Both the position numbers and the translations under genes were made by a program. From Variovorax paradoxus (GTDB lineage Bacteria; Pseudomonadota; Gammaproteobacteria; Burkholderiales; Burkholderiaceae_C): a stretch of 64,000 bases of DNA. Shown piece by piece: positions 55,901 to 64,000 of this stretch; within the stretch, counting starts at the first letter, position 1; each line of letters begins with the position of its first letter. The notes under the pieces are model-generated. The model was given only the letters and a program-made list of their open reading frames with translations. It was not told where the DNA came from and searched no databases. The stretch spans positions 2,480,001 to 2,544,000 of the forward strand of contig NZ_CP046622.1 of NCBI RefSeq assembly GCF_009755665.1, given 5' to 3'.

Positions 55901-58900
55901 GATGCCAGCAACGCTACCTCGCAAACCACGGCCAACGTCACGATAACCAAGGCCCCGGTCACCTTGACCAACCTCACGGCGGCTTCGATCGCCAAGGACG
56001 GCTCCTTGTCCGTGCAGGTCGGCGGCGTCGCCCCTGGCGGCCTCGTGAGCTTCTACCAAGGCCTCCGCCTCTTGGGCACCGCCCAGGTCGTCAACGGCGT
56101 GGCCACGCTGTCGGGCGTGTTCTTGCCGCCGGGTACGCAGACCTTCACCGCCGCCTATACAGGCGATGCCCACTACCTCGACGGCGAACTCAGCTTCAGC
56201 CAGGTCGTCCAGGGCACGCCTGTCACCACCATCTACGCGGCACTGGACATCCAGCAGGACCGCACCGTCACCGAGCTGTACAACCGAGACGGGCGCCTGC
56301 AAGGCACCCTGGACGCCGAGGGCTACCTCACCGAGTACAAGTACAACGCCGCTGGCGAACTGGTACAGACCGTCCGCTACGCCAATCGCGCCGCCAACTT
56401 CGCCAACCTGCCAGCGCGTCTTGCTGCCGTGGCCATCGCACGCGCCAGCTACAACCTGAGCGGCCTGCGCCCCAGCACCAACAGCAGCGCCGACATCCAC
56501 GCCTACAACCTCCATGATGCCCAAGGCCGCCTTGTCGGGCAAGTCGATGGAGAGGGCTACCTCACCGAAACCCTCTACGACGCCCGGGGCAACGTCACGC
56601 AGATCATCCGGCGCGCCAATCCGACGGGCGCCGTCAATGGCACGTCCACCCTGGATAGCATCCGTCCGGCCGCAGATGCTGCGCGCGATCAAGTCACTAT
56701 CCAGGCCTGGAGCGCGGCCAACCAGTTGCTCACCCGCACGAACGCGGAAGGCACCGTCACCCAGTTCGCCTACGACAGCGTCGGCCAGCTCGTCGAGACC
56801 ACCACCGCGGTGGGCACCACGGACGAGCGCACCAGCCGCCTGCGCTACGACATCCAGGGCCGCCTCATCGGCCAACTCGACGGCCGCGGCAGCGACGCCG
56901 TTGCCCTGACCGACCCGCTGAGCGCCTGGGCCGCCAACGGCCTCACCCACACCTACGACGCCGCCGGCCGGCGCACCAGCACCACCGACGCCAACGGTCA
57001 TCGCACGCTCTTCTTCTACGACCCCATCGGGCGCCTGGCCTACACCGTCAATGCCATGGGCGAAGTCACCGAGAGCCGCTACAACGCCCTGGGCCAACTG
57101 GCCGAAGAGGTCGTCTACGGCAGCCGCGTCGATGTGGTGACGCTCGGCGCCACCACCCCCGGCGGCCTGAACACCGCCAGCCTGGCCAGCCAGCTCGCCG
57201 CCGTGGCCGATCCCGCCAAGGACACCCACGTCCTGCACACCTACAACGCCACCGGCACCCGCGCCAGCACCACCGACGCGCTGGACAGTGCCACCAGCTA
57301 TTCCTACAACGCCTTCCGCGAGGCCACCGCCACCACCTACGCGCTCAAGAGCGGCTATGTCGTCACCGACACCGCCAGCTACGACCGCCGCGGCCTGCTG
57401 ACCCGCAGCGTGAGCGATGCGACCACCCTCGCCATCACGCGGCGCCAGACCTACGACGCCTTCGGCCGCGTCACCGAGCGCTTCGACGGCAACGGCAACC
57501 GCAGCCAGGTCGGCTACGACCGGCTCGGCCGCATCGTCACCACCGTCGACGCGCTCAACGCCAGCCGCACCACGAGCTACGACGCCTTCGACCGCGTGCT
57601 CACCCAGCGCGATGCGCTCAACAACACCACCAGCTACAGCTACAACACCGCCAACCGCAGCACCACCGTCACCACGCCCGAAGGCGTGACCCTGACCACT
57701 GTGCGCACCCGCCAGGGCCAGACCCAGAGCGTGACCGATGGGCGCGGCAACACCACCAGCTACAGCTACGACAAGAGCGGCAACCTGCTGCAGACAGCCG
57801 CCGCGCTGGATGGTTCCACGACCATCACCACCGGCGCGACCTACGACAAGACCGGCCTCAAACTCACCAGCACCGACGCCAACGGCGTCGTCACCAGCTA
57901 CACCTACGACGCCGTCAACCGCCTGCTGACCCGCACCGTCGACCCCGCGGGCCTGAACCTCGTCACCAGCTACGGCTACGACGCCAAGGGCCAGACCGTC
58001 CGCGTCGCCGACGCGCGCGGCGTGGTCACCGCGACCCAGTACGACCTCAACGGCCAGGTCCTGCACCAGGCGGTCGACCCCGCGGGCCTGAACCTCGTCA
58101 CCACCTACGCCTACGACACCACCGGCCAGGTGCTGCGCGTGACCATGCCCAACGGCAGTACCACCCAGTACACCTACGACGGCGCGGGCCGCCGCGTGAA
58201 GGAGCAGGTCGACCCCCAAGGACTCAATCTCTCGCGCTGGTTCGAATACGATGCGGCCGGCAACCTCACACGTTCCATCGACGCCAACGGCCATGCCACG
58301 CGCTACGCCTACGACGCCGACAACCGGCTTGTCTTCACGCTTGACGCGCTGGGCAACGTCACCCGCCAGGAATACGACGCCGAAGGCCGCGTCGTGCGCC
58401 GCACCTCGTATGCGCTGCCCATCGACAGCACGGGACTTGGCAATGCTCCCACCGTCGCGCAGATCCAGGCCAAGGTGGTGGCCAGCGCCGGCGTCGACCT
58501 TGTCGAATCGCGCCGCTACGACCGCGATGGCCGCCTGCGCTTCAGCGTGGACGGCACAGGCGCCGTCGTCGCATACACCTACGACCAGGCCAACAATGTC
58601 GTCGAGACGCGGGCGTATGCCAACCGTATCAACCTGGCGACCTGGAACATCGCCAGCGATCCGCCCGTCAACGCCGACACGGCGCGCGACGAGCGCGTGC
58701 GCACCGTCTACGATGCCCTGAACCGCGCCACATGGAAGGTGGACGGCGCCGGCAATGTGGTCCAGTACTTCCACGACGCCAATGGCAACGTCACGGAGTC
58801 GCGTGCCTATGCAACGGCGCTGACCAGTGCCGCGCTCGGCAGCTGGAACGGCACGTCCGCACCGCCTGTGGCGGCCGACGCCACGCGCGACCAGCGGAGT

Positions 58901-61900
58901 CGCAGCGTCTACGACACCGCCAATCGCGCCACGTGGAATGTCGATGCCTTGGGCAATGTCACCCAATACAGCTACGACGCCAACGGCAACATCGCCGCGC
59001 AGCGCCGCTATGCCACGCCTCTGACGGCCGCAGCGCTTGCGGCCTGGGACGGTCGCACGGCGCCCGCTCCGGTGGCCGACGATGCGCACGATGCGCGCGT
59101 GCGCAACGTCCATGACGCGGCCAACCGGCTGACCTGGAGCGTGGACGGCATCGGCGCGGTCAGCAAGACCGAGTACGACGGCAACGGCAACGTCACGCGC
59201 CGCAGCCAGTACGCCAACCCCATCGCCGAAGGAGCAGATCCGACCAGCGTGGTTGCCGGTTCGGCCGACCGGACAAGCACTTACCTCTACGACGCGGCGA
59301 ACCGTCAGAACTGGCGCGTTGATGCGCTGGGTGCCGTCACGCATCTGCAGTACGACGGCAACGGCAACGTGGTCGATCAGCGTGCCTATGCGAGCACGGT
59401 CAATCCGGGCGACACAGCGAGCGCGGCATCGCTGGCGGCAGCTCTCGCAGGCAAGGCCGACGACGCGCACGATGTGCGTATCCGCAATGTCTACGACCCG
59501 GCAGGCCGCCTGGCCTGGCAGGCCGACGGCACGGGGGCAGTCACCGGCTTTGCGTACGACGGCACGGGTCGCCTTGTGCGTCAGGTGCAGTACGCCACAC
59601 CCGTCTCGGCCAGCGCCTTGCCTTCCAGCGCGGTGGCCAGCGGCACCGACCGCATCACCGCCTTCGCCCACGACGGCGCGGGCCGCCGCACCTTCACGGT
59701 CGATGCCTTGGGCGGCGTCAGCCGCACCGTCTACGACGCCTTCGGCAACGTGACCCAGCAGATCGGCTATGCCAACCCCATCGCGGCGCCCACCGCAGCC
59801 ACAACCTACACCGATGCGGCCCTGCAGGGCGCCGTCTCTGCCAACGCGGGCGCCGACCGCATCCAGCGCTTTGCCTACGACCAGGCCAACCGCCAGGTCT
59901 TCGCTGTCGATGCCCAGGGCGCCGTCACCGAATCCATCTACGACGGCCTGGGGCAGGTCGTCCAGAGCCGAGGCCATGCGCAGGCCCTCAACACCGCCGG
60001 GCTGAGCACCACCGCCAGCGTGAGCGACATCCGTTCCCGCACGGCACTTGACGCCGCCAACGACCGTGTGTCCTCCCACGTCTTCAATGCCGGCGGACAA
60101 GAAATCTACAGCGTCGATCCCCTGGGTTTCGTCAGCAAGACCGACTACGACGGCCTCGGGCAGGTGCGCGCCAGCTTGCACTATGCGCTGTCCATCCCTG
60201 CCGGCACCGCCAGCACCGCCGCCATCGCCGCGGCTGTCGTCACCAGCGCCGAAGACCGCAGCAAGAGCTTCCAGTACGACGCCGCAGGGCGCGTTCTGTC
60301 CAGCGTCGACGGGGACTTCACCGAGTCGTGGACTTACGACGCACTGGACAACAAGACCAGCTACACCAATGCCAAGACGTGGGTGTGGCAGTACGAATAC
60401 GACCGCAGCGGCCGCATGCTGCGGGAGATCTCTCCGCCGGTCGAGCTCACCGCCGTCACGGTTGGCGGCGATGGCCGGCTGCAGGTCAACGCCGGCTCGA
60501 GCGGTGTCGGCAACGTCATCACCGTGCTGGCCTACGACAGCTTCGGCAACCTGCGCAGCCGCACGGAAGGAGCGGGGCGGCCCGAGCAGCGCACCACCAC
60601 GTACGAATACGACCAGCTGGGACGCCAGGTCAAGGTCATCTACCCGCCGGTGGGCGTGTACAACCCCTCGGGCGACACCTTCGCCGTCGATGGGCTGGAC
60701 GGCCGCCACGACACCGTCCAGACCCTGTACACCCAGACCACCTACGACGCGCTCGGCAATGCCGTTGCCAACCGCGACATCGGCGGCAACTACAGCTACA
60801 AGACCTACGACCTCGCCGGACGCGTGGTCCATGAGGTCGATGCCCTGGGCTTCGTGACCGGCTACAGCCGCAACACCTTCGGCGATGCGACCGTGCTCAC
60901 CCGCTACGGCGTCGCGACCGGCCTGGCGGCAGGGCATCCGCCGAGCCTGGGCCGCGCACAGGTCCAGGCCACGGTCGATGCGCTGGTTCACGATGCCGAT
61001 CGCACCTTGTCGACCACGTACGACCGCCTGGGCCGGGGCATCGAGGTGCGCGAGGCGGCTGCCTACGTTCACGAGGGCGGCAGCAGCACCGCGCAGGATA
61101 CCTTCGCGGGCAAGACGACCCGCAACACCTACAACACCTTCGGTGAACTCACCCAGGTGGCACAACTCAAGAGTGCGGGCACCTGGACCCTGAGCACCAA
61201 CTTCTACGACCGCCGCGGCCAGCAGATCGCCAGTGTCGATGCGATGGGCTATCTGACCACCCAGGCGTTCGATGCGGTGGGCAACGCCACCATGCGCATC
61301 GAATATGCGAAGGCGGTGAGCTGGGCCGGCACCAGCAGCCTGGCGGGCTGGACCGGTACGGCCAACGCGGGCGGCACGCCGCCGGCTCCCGTGGCGGACG
61401 CCAACAACGACCGCCGCGTGGACACCACCTACGACCGCAACAACCGCAAGACCAGCGAGATCCGGCGCAACGTGGAGTACAGCACTGCGTCCAACGGCAC
61501 CAGCACGCGCGGCGATCTGACCACCAGCTACGGCTACGACGCCGTGGGCAACCTCACGCGCACGACCGACGCCAAGGGCGCCTCCACCTACAGCTACTAC
61601 GACGCGCTGGGCCGCGTCACCGCGGTGGCCGAGCCCACGCGCGCGGGCAGCGACGGCGCAACCCCGGTCACGCCGCTGACCGTCTTCCGCCGCGATGCCT
61701 TCGGCAACGTGGTCATGAAGACCGAGTACGTCAACGGCGCCGATGCCGAGGGCAATCCGTTGAGTCCGAGCGCCTTGGGCCCTGTGCAGGTGCCCAACCC
61801 GCAGCTTGCACAGCTGACCGCGGATGGCTGGACGAACGTCGGTCCGATCGGGTACTTCTCGCCGGTGCCGTTTGCGGGCAGCGTGCCGATCTACCAGATT

Positions 61901-64000
61901 CACGCGACGTTTTTCCCGAACCTCTACAAGTACGTCACGCAGGCGGAACTGGCCTCGAACCTGGCGCCCGTGAACGGCATCCCGATCTGGGGCGAACCGA
62001 CGCCGATCGGACATGTGGCACAGACGCAGACCTCCGGCACCCGGCCGCTGTACCGCATGCGGCAAAAGAGCGAACTCGAATTCACCCAGCTGGTCGCAGA
62101 TTCCAACGAGATTGCGAGACTGCAAGGCCTTGGATGGAGCCTGGACCTCGACGGGAGTGGCAATCCACTCGTCCTCGGATACTTGGGCGCGACCGGCACC
62201 GGTGCGATGGATACGCCGTTGCAGATGGTCATGCAGGTGCTGCCGTACATCGACCCCACCGACCTGATGCCCATCCTGGGGGAGGAGCATCGCTACCTGG
62301 CCGGCACCGTCAAGGTCGATCCAATGTCCGATCCGTCGGCATACGCCGATGCCATCGCCAACTCGGACCGAACCACCTTCGCCCAGTACGATGCCGTGGG
62401 CCACAAGGTGCAGAGCACCGACGCCATGGGCGTCAACTACTACAGCTCCTACAACAGTCTGGGCCTGATCGCCAAGGAATGGCAGGGCGTCAGCGATAAC
62501 GCGGGCACGACCCGCACCTTGTTCCGCGCCTACCAGTACGACGCACTGGGCCGCCAGACCCACGTGCTCGATCCCGGAACTTCCAGTGACAAGGCCGTCT
62601 ACACGGAAGGCGCAGCCAAGCAGGGCCACGGGTACGTCAATAACCCCAAGGTCACCGTGATGCCGGGCGGCTATGGCCCGAACTACGGGCAAGTGATCTA
62701 CGGCAACGACAACTCCTCAGACGGCACTCACGGCGATGTGCCTATCGGCGTCGACACGACCGTGGAGATGGGCAAGTTCACATTCGAGCTCGCGCAACTG
62801 GCCAACCTCCTGGACCTGAAGACGGCCGCAGGGTTCCGGGTCGAGTTCGACTACATCACTCCCGCGCGTCCACCGAAGCTACAACCCGGCACCACCGTTC
62901 CGATCGAGCCGGGTGTGCCTGCCCATACGGTCACCTATGGCCAAGACTTCACGGACATGGGCCTGCTGGACACCGCGACCAGCGTGGAGCTGGTGCCCGG
63001 CGATTCGTACGGGCCGATCGGCGCGGACGGCAGCGTGCTGCAGATCCGCGTCTACCAGCTGGGCATCGTGTTTCCGTTCCCGGTTCCCGTCAAGGAACCC
63101 GCGCCGCGCTGGCAGGGGACGCAAGCGCAGGCCGATGGGCAGAACGCGCTGATGAGCGGGCCTGGCGCGTCGGGGACGGTGGTGGACACCGCCCTGGAAT
63201 ACAACGCCTTCGGCGAACTGGTGAGCAAGGGGGTCGTGGGCCAGGAAGGCGGCGAATACTTCGACTACGACCGTGCCGGGCGCCTGTGGCGCACCAACGC
63301 GGGCGACGGCGTGGACAAGATCGCGCTGTACGACCTGCAGGGCCGCCAGACTGCCGACATCCGCAGTGCCGGTTCGGGGCGCGGCGACATCAACCTGCGC
63401 AAGGCTGCCGACGCCCAGCAGGTCGCGCAGCTGTCGGACGTGCGACGCACCGACACCACCTATGACCTGATCGGCCACATCCTGAGCCAGGCCTTGCCGG
63501 AGCGCCAGGAGGTGCAGGGCGGGGTCAGTGTGCGTACCGATGCGCTGGTGGGCGGAATCGCCTCCCGCGCCGTTCGCGGCAGCCAAGGCTGGAGCGGCAC
63601 CAACACCGTCAACCTGGGCTGGAACGCGCTCGGAGGCCTGGGCAGCGGCGACGTGCGTGTGGAGCTGTACTACATCCCCATCGATGCCCAAGGCAACGAG
63701 GGGCCCGAACAGGTCAAGAGCCAGACGCTCAACGCCACGCAAGGCAACGGCGGCGCCAGCTTCAGCTGGAATCCCGCTGCCGGCGAAGGCTACGGTGGCA
63801 TTGGCCGCATCTCGCGCGTCGTGGTGGCCAAGAAGGATCTCCAGGCCAACTGGCAGACGCTCATCTCGCAAAACGGCGTGGGCTATTCCGGCCAGAGCCT
63901 GCAGGTGGCGAGCCCGGACGATCCGAGCGCCTGGGTGCAGGTGCAATACCGGCTGGCCGGCAGCAGCGGCGCGTGGAGCGAGCTCAGCACGGTGCGGTTC
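49967..64000 (+). CDS. Giant RHS/YD-repeat protein with Ig-like and lectin domains (partial)
   Basis: A single frame opens at ATG 49967 and is still open at the window end, 14034 bases and at least 4678 residues. The frame was checked by eye at eleven positions across the region. The start MVAIVSGNSLGLSLGSQATL has no Sec signal. Residues about 30-780 are RHS/YD repeats (YVNAATGNLVLQTRDELLL, then YDGAS and YDARG type repeats). Residues about 788-2080 are Ig-like repeats of the FFSGETAIGSAAVVNG pattern, with a bulb-type lectin domain at about 1173-1284 (SPDGRYQLVFQADGNLVVYD). Residues about 2090-4500 are a second YD block. The last part is a beta-rich domain. The C-terminal core and toxin are outside the window. 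Function inferred: surface-exposed or secreted polymorphic toxin carrier. Confidence 0.85.
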   Translation, partial: MVAIVSGNSLGLSLGSQATLGQRGQTGTAGQGRSGEQAYVNAATGNLVLQTRDELLLGRGPDTVSLRTYNSQGQLSDDNADNWAVGAFGQRMLLTGTVATAGSTLTRTDRDGAQAVYTWDAARNLYVSTAGAGAFDTIAHDAGASQFIWTDGDSGLTERYQASGQGRLVSAADASGNTVSYTYNANGTVQSATAANGDVTHYDYSGTNLTQIRTVTAGGATSTRVRYAYDGSNRLSTVTVDLSPDDNSVADGKTYVTTYTYDGASRRVASVSQSDGTSLAFTYVQAGGVYKVQSVTDALGAVTTFAYDTAAGTTTVTDALGAAAVYLYDAQGQLVQVRQGVTAGNPAGLSQVSYVYDAAGNLTLVTDGEGHKVALTYDERGNLLKEVDSAGDTRTRTYSAANQLLTDTLYADAATSRGAFSKEAALPETVRYVYAQNNPYQLRFTVSAQGNVTEYSYDANGLRTSAVEYAGAPYDTAALAQTAVPTEAQMTTWRQGQDLTRSQRTDYTYDGRGELQTATTYGAVNASGQGDPATAATTQYIYDPRGLLLQKIEPGATAGVSHYVYDGLGRLLSASGPSLDGGATANVTVTSYDDANARTTVTLASGLVTISAYDRAGRLVSVTQTSVGTGVLGTTTYAYDKDGNLLMTQDPTGVRKWMLYDAADRKIADIDATGAVIEYVYNANGQLRQTIAYATPIGTAALVDGVGKPTTAWSATNTATGLDAIRPAATARDQKVWRFYDTANRLTWQVDALGYVTQTTYDGASRILSVTQLANPVDVAQLGNGANIELLIDPATVGGITLNVGAAPAPLGTAVTLTATIEGTNPGGMVTFFSGETAIGSAAVVNGVATLVTTELPVGVNSIRAAYSGDVSRPASVSPIAQKTITQAAATSSALTIQPGTANFGEVVSLSVALTTTQPPGLAAATGDVKFYSGPTLIGTASLINGLAVLTLNSLPAGNLSIRAEYAGDATHASSGTTQSLTINPSPTKTTLQVSGSGSTLNLSATVATASGPSTAPGGTVTFYNGATVVGSAALVNGTASLQIAGPANAAAFKAVYSGNANNATSTTAIDYGSTVTSPTSTTLTASATSVRQGQSVTLTARVAGAAPSGTVTFFAGTTFLGTASVVNGVATFLAKYLPVGTNVVSAAYAGDANNVMSVVQGPTLQVSALVSSLPLGSSLTAGQSIYSPDGRYQLVFQADGNLVVYDLKENTPAVWHSQTGGAGGTLAVFQTDGNLVIYNTANGGVAHVWNSGSANKGAQRLELQNDGNLVIYTATGTALWWSGADTVSGPLNPGWSPVTPAPPVSANLTVSGWSSAVAGFPTQVVIRPSAGSAPYPGTFSIFDGQTLIASFLNPNGGPVNLPPMSKGTHTLKVVYSGDSGRSPAAYTVQLVVGAATANVAVTSSRPQTTTGAPVTFTAKITADSGLMGSYGGAFSGPSSTGTVTFYSNGTAIGTGAVVNGIATFTTGNLALGTTSITARYLGDANYLTAVSGSLSQQVIASTQVASSTTTLTVNPAGAFGTPLIYTAAVTPGAGSLAEPTGTVSFYNGTQLLGTVALVNGQASLSVSDLSIDAGAVSAVYSGDTSSATSIGNQAAKQASTITLTASATSVTQGQPVTLTAHVTGAAPSGLVTFFAGATFLGTASVLNGVATFVTNYLPEGVSILQVAYAGDLNNLGSVLDGGLAVGAWPGSAVVIPPLVKADGVGVSLPPASMVGASTWTQAYPIESVSPDSGYSGTFSFFDGLKLIASYMNPLGGYVALPAMSLGWHDLTVVYSGDASRAAAARTVRLNVEQGYTKVTLTSSRPESTAGAPLTFTAKVMPSTTTLANNPGSFSGPSFTGTVTFYRNGTAIGSGTVVNGVATFTTSNLALGTADITASYSGDSNYRVSSSGSLSQQVVAAPVMSSVGLTTTPVAPAYESALTLTATPVGQGKPEGGTVSFYDGAVLLGTVTLVNGKAILSVSNLEVGSHTIQAVYSGDASNATSQTTANVTITKAPVTLTNLTAASIAKDGSLSVQVGGVAPGGLVSFYQGLRLLGTAQVVNGVATLSGVFLPPGTQTFTAAYTGDAHYLDGELSFSQVVQGTPVTTIYAALDIQQDRTVTELYNRDGRLQGTLDAEGYLTEYKYNAAGELVQTVRYANRAANFANLPARLAAVAIARASYNLSGLRPSTNSSADIHAYNLHDAQGRLVGQVDGEGYLTETLYDARGNVTQIIRRANPTGAVNGTSTLDSIRPAADAARDQVTIQAWSAANQLLTRTNAEGTVTQFAYDSVGQLVETTTAVGTTDERTSRLRYDIQGRLIGQLDGRGSDAVALTDPLSAWAANGLTHTYDAAGRRTSTTDANGHRTLFFYDPIGRLAYTVNAMGEVTESRYNALGQLAEEVVYGSRVDVVTLGATTPGGLNTASLASQLAAVADPAKDTHVLHTYNATGTRASTTDALDSATSYSYNAFREATATTYALKSGYVVTDTASYDRRGLLTRSVSDATTLAITRRQTYDAFGRVTERFDGNGNRSQVGYDRLGRIVTTVDALNASRTTSYDAFDRVLTQRDALNNTTSYSYNTANRSTTVTTPEGVTLTTVRTRQGQTQSVTDGRGNTTSYSYDKSGNLLQTAAALDGSTTITTGATYDKTGLKLTSTDANGVVTSYTYDAVNRLLTRTVDPAGLNLVTSYGYDAKGQTVRVADARGVVTATQYDLNGQVLHQAVDPAGLNLVTTYAYDTTGQVLRVTMPNGSTTQYTYDGAGRRVKEQVDPQGLNLSRWFEYDAAGNLTRSIDANGHATRYAYDADNRLVFTLDALGNVTRQEYDAEGRVVRRTSYALPIDSTGLGNAPTVAQIQAKVVASAGVDLVESRRYDRDGRLRFSVDGTGAVVAYTYDQANNVVETRAYANRINLATWNIASDPPVNADTARDERVRTVYDALNRATWKVDGAGNVVQYFHDANGNVTESRAYATALTSAALGSWNGTSAPPVAADATRDQRSRSVYDTANRATWNVDALGNVTQYSYDANGNIAAQRRYATPLTAAALAAWDGRTAPAPVADDAHDARVRNVHDAANRLTWSVDGIGAVSKTEYDGNGNVTRRSQYANPIAEGADPTSVVAGSADRTSTYLYDAANRQNWRVDALGAVTHLQYDGNGNVVDQRAYASTVNPGDTASAASLAAALAGKADDAHDVRIRNVYDPAGRLAWQADGTGAVTGFAYDGTGRLVRQVQYATPVSASALPSSAVASGTDRITAFAHDGAGRRTFTVDALGGVSRTVYDAFGNVTQQIGYANPIAAPTAATTYTDAALQGAVSANAGADRIQRFAYDQANRQVFAVDAQGAVTESIYDGLGQVVQSRGHAQALNTAGLSTTASVSDIRSRTALDAANDRVSSHVFNAGGQEIYSVDPLGFVSKTDYDGLGQVRASLHYALSIPAGTASTAAIAAAVVTSAEDRSKSFQYDAAGRVLSSVDGDFTESWTYDALDNKTSYTNAKTWVWQYEYDRSGRMLREISPPVELTAVTVGGDGRLQVNAGSSGVGNVITVLAYDSFGNLRSRTEGAGRPEQRTTTYEYDQLGRQVKVIYPPVGVYNPSGDTFAVDGLDGRHDTVQTLYTQTTYDALGNAVANRDIGGNYSYKTYDLAGRVVHEVDALGFVTGYSRNTFGDATVLTRYGVATGLAAGHPPSLGRAQVQATVDALVHDADRTLSTTYDRLGRGIEVREAAAYVHEGGSSTAQDTFAGKTTRNTYNTFGELTQVAQLKSAGTWTLSTNFYDRRGQQIASVDAMGYLTTQAFDAVGNATMRIEYAKAVSWAGTSSLAGWTGTANAGGTPPAPVADANNDRRVDTTYDRNNRKTSEIRRNVEYSTASNGTSTRGDLTTSYGYDAVGNLTRTTDAKGASTYSYYDALGRVTAVAEPTRAGSDGATPVTPLTVFRRDAFGNVVMKTEYVNGADAEGNPLSPSALGPVQVPNPQLAQLTADGWTNVGPIGYFSPVPFAGSVPIYQIHATFFPNLYKYVTQAELASNLAPVNGIPIWGEPTPIGHVAQTQTSGTRPLYRMRQKSELEFTQLVADSNEIARLQGLGWSLDLDGSGNPLVLGYLGATGTGAMDTPLQMVMQVLPYIDPTDLMPILGEEHRYLAGTVKVDPMSDPSAYADAIANSDRTTFAQYDAVGHKVQSTDAMGVNYYSSYNSLGLIAKEWQGVSDNAGTTRTLFRAYQYDALGRQTHVLDPGTSSDKAVYTEGAAKQGHGYVNNPKVTVMPGGYGPNYGQVIYGNDNSSDGTHGDVPIGVDTTVEMGKFTFELAQLANLLDLKTAAGFRVEFDYITPARPPKLQPGTTVPIEPGVPAHTVTYGQDFTDMGLLDTATSVELVPGDSYGPIGADGSVLQIRVYQLGIVFPFPVPVKEPAPRWQGTQAQADGQNALMSGPGASGTVVDTALEYNAFGELVSKGVVGQEGGEYFDYDRAGRLWRTNAGDGVDKIALYDLQGRQTADIRSAGSGRGDINLRKAADAQQVAQLSDVRRTDTTYDLIGHILSQALPERQEVQGGVSVRTDALVGGIASRAVRGSQGWSGTNTVNLGWNALGGLGSGDVRVELYYIPIDAQGNEGPEQVKSQTLNATQGNGGASFSWNPAAGEGYGGIGRISRVVVAKKDLQANWQTLISQNGVGYSGQSLQVASPDDPSAWVQVQYRLAGSSGAWSELSTVRF
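52330..56215 (+). repeat. Tandem Ig-like domain array in the giant RHS gene
   Basis: About 13 beta-sandwich units of 80-95 residues recur, each with the motif GTVTFYxNG, then IGxxxVVNGVATF and a final xAxYSGDxN. Units at about 53195-53450 and 54755-54995 are close copies. The following pair at about 53880-54470 is a close copy of that at 55070-55660. This suggests duplication of a block of several domains. The bulb-type lectin at 53487-53820 lies between the first block's halves and is missing from the second. Confidence 0.75.

Noticed and set aside
55724..62692. A very long open frame (2322 codons) on the minus strand.
   Set aside because: It lies exactly antisense to the YD-repeat part of the giant + strand gene. 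Its product is a string of Val/Gly/Ala/His-rich repeats with no family features, an effect of the high GC and regular codon use of the repeats.

Overview
The window is high-GC DNA from a beta-proteobacterium, most likely Burkholderiales/Comamonadaceae and Variovorax-like. This rests on protein character (a Bug-type tripartite tricarboxylate transporter, a BDH-type SDR, PhoX, a YgiQ radical SAM protein) and is not backed by any search. It has three parts.

(1) Bases 1-22.8 kb are ordinary, densely packed chromosome. In order: a split chromate transporter, a YihY/BrkB membrane protein, DUF924, a CHRD lipoprotein, a patatin-like phospholipase, 3-hydroxybutyrate dehydrogenase with a TctC-TctB-TctA uptake cluster, a MarR-GNAT fusion, YgiQ, a cold-shock/DUF1294 protein, a phytase-like lipoprotein, a CoA transferase, an SDR, DUF488, PhoX, a crotonase and a D-threonine-aldolase-type PLP enzyme.

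(2) Bases about 23.0-49.6 kb form an accessory island of lower and uneven GC, with many broken genes. The left edge cuts a LysR regulator down to its C-terminus. The right edge holds a frameshifted AlpA-like regulator and the C-terminal remnant of a P4-type integrase. The interior carries a probable defence cluster: a membrane protein overlapping a GhoS-like small protein; a 2135-aa protein with an N-terminal Cap4/DUF4297-like nuclease, a STAND NTPase and a long helical sensor; a 1716-aa DEDD exonuclease-RecQ-UvrD fusion; and a divergent OLD-family ATPase/TOPRIM nuclease. The helicase-OLD pair recalls Gabija in its parts but not in its layout. An Mrr remnant, two XRE regulators and a mobilisation module follow (MobC, HUH relaxase, repeated 16-34 bp palindromes), then an orphan RHS tip with a candidate immunity gene, a MITE-like element with an 18-bp terminal inverted repeat and a 5-bp target duplication, and a secreted discoidin/GH43-like protein.

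(3) From 49967 to the end of the window one reading frame stays open on the + strand. It encodes at least 4678 residues of a giant YD/RHS-repeat protein. The first RHS block is followed by a long Ig-like tandem array with a bulb-type lectin domain inside it, then a second, longer RHS block. The gene runs off the window, so its C-terminal toxin or tip is not visible.

The most interesting candidates are the nuclease-STAND gene with the triple-enzyme helicase and OLD nuclease, the membrane protein/GhoS-like pair, the palindrome family around the relaxase, and the giant Ig/lectin/RHS protein.
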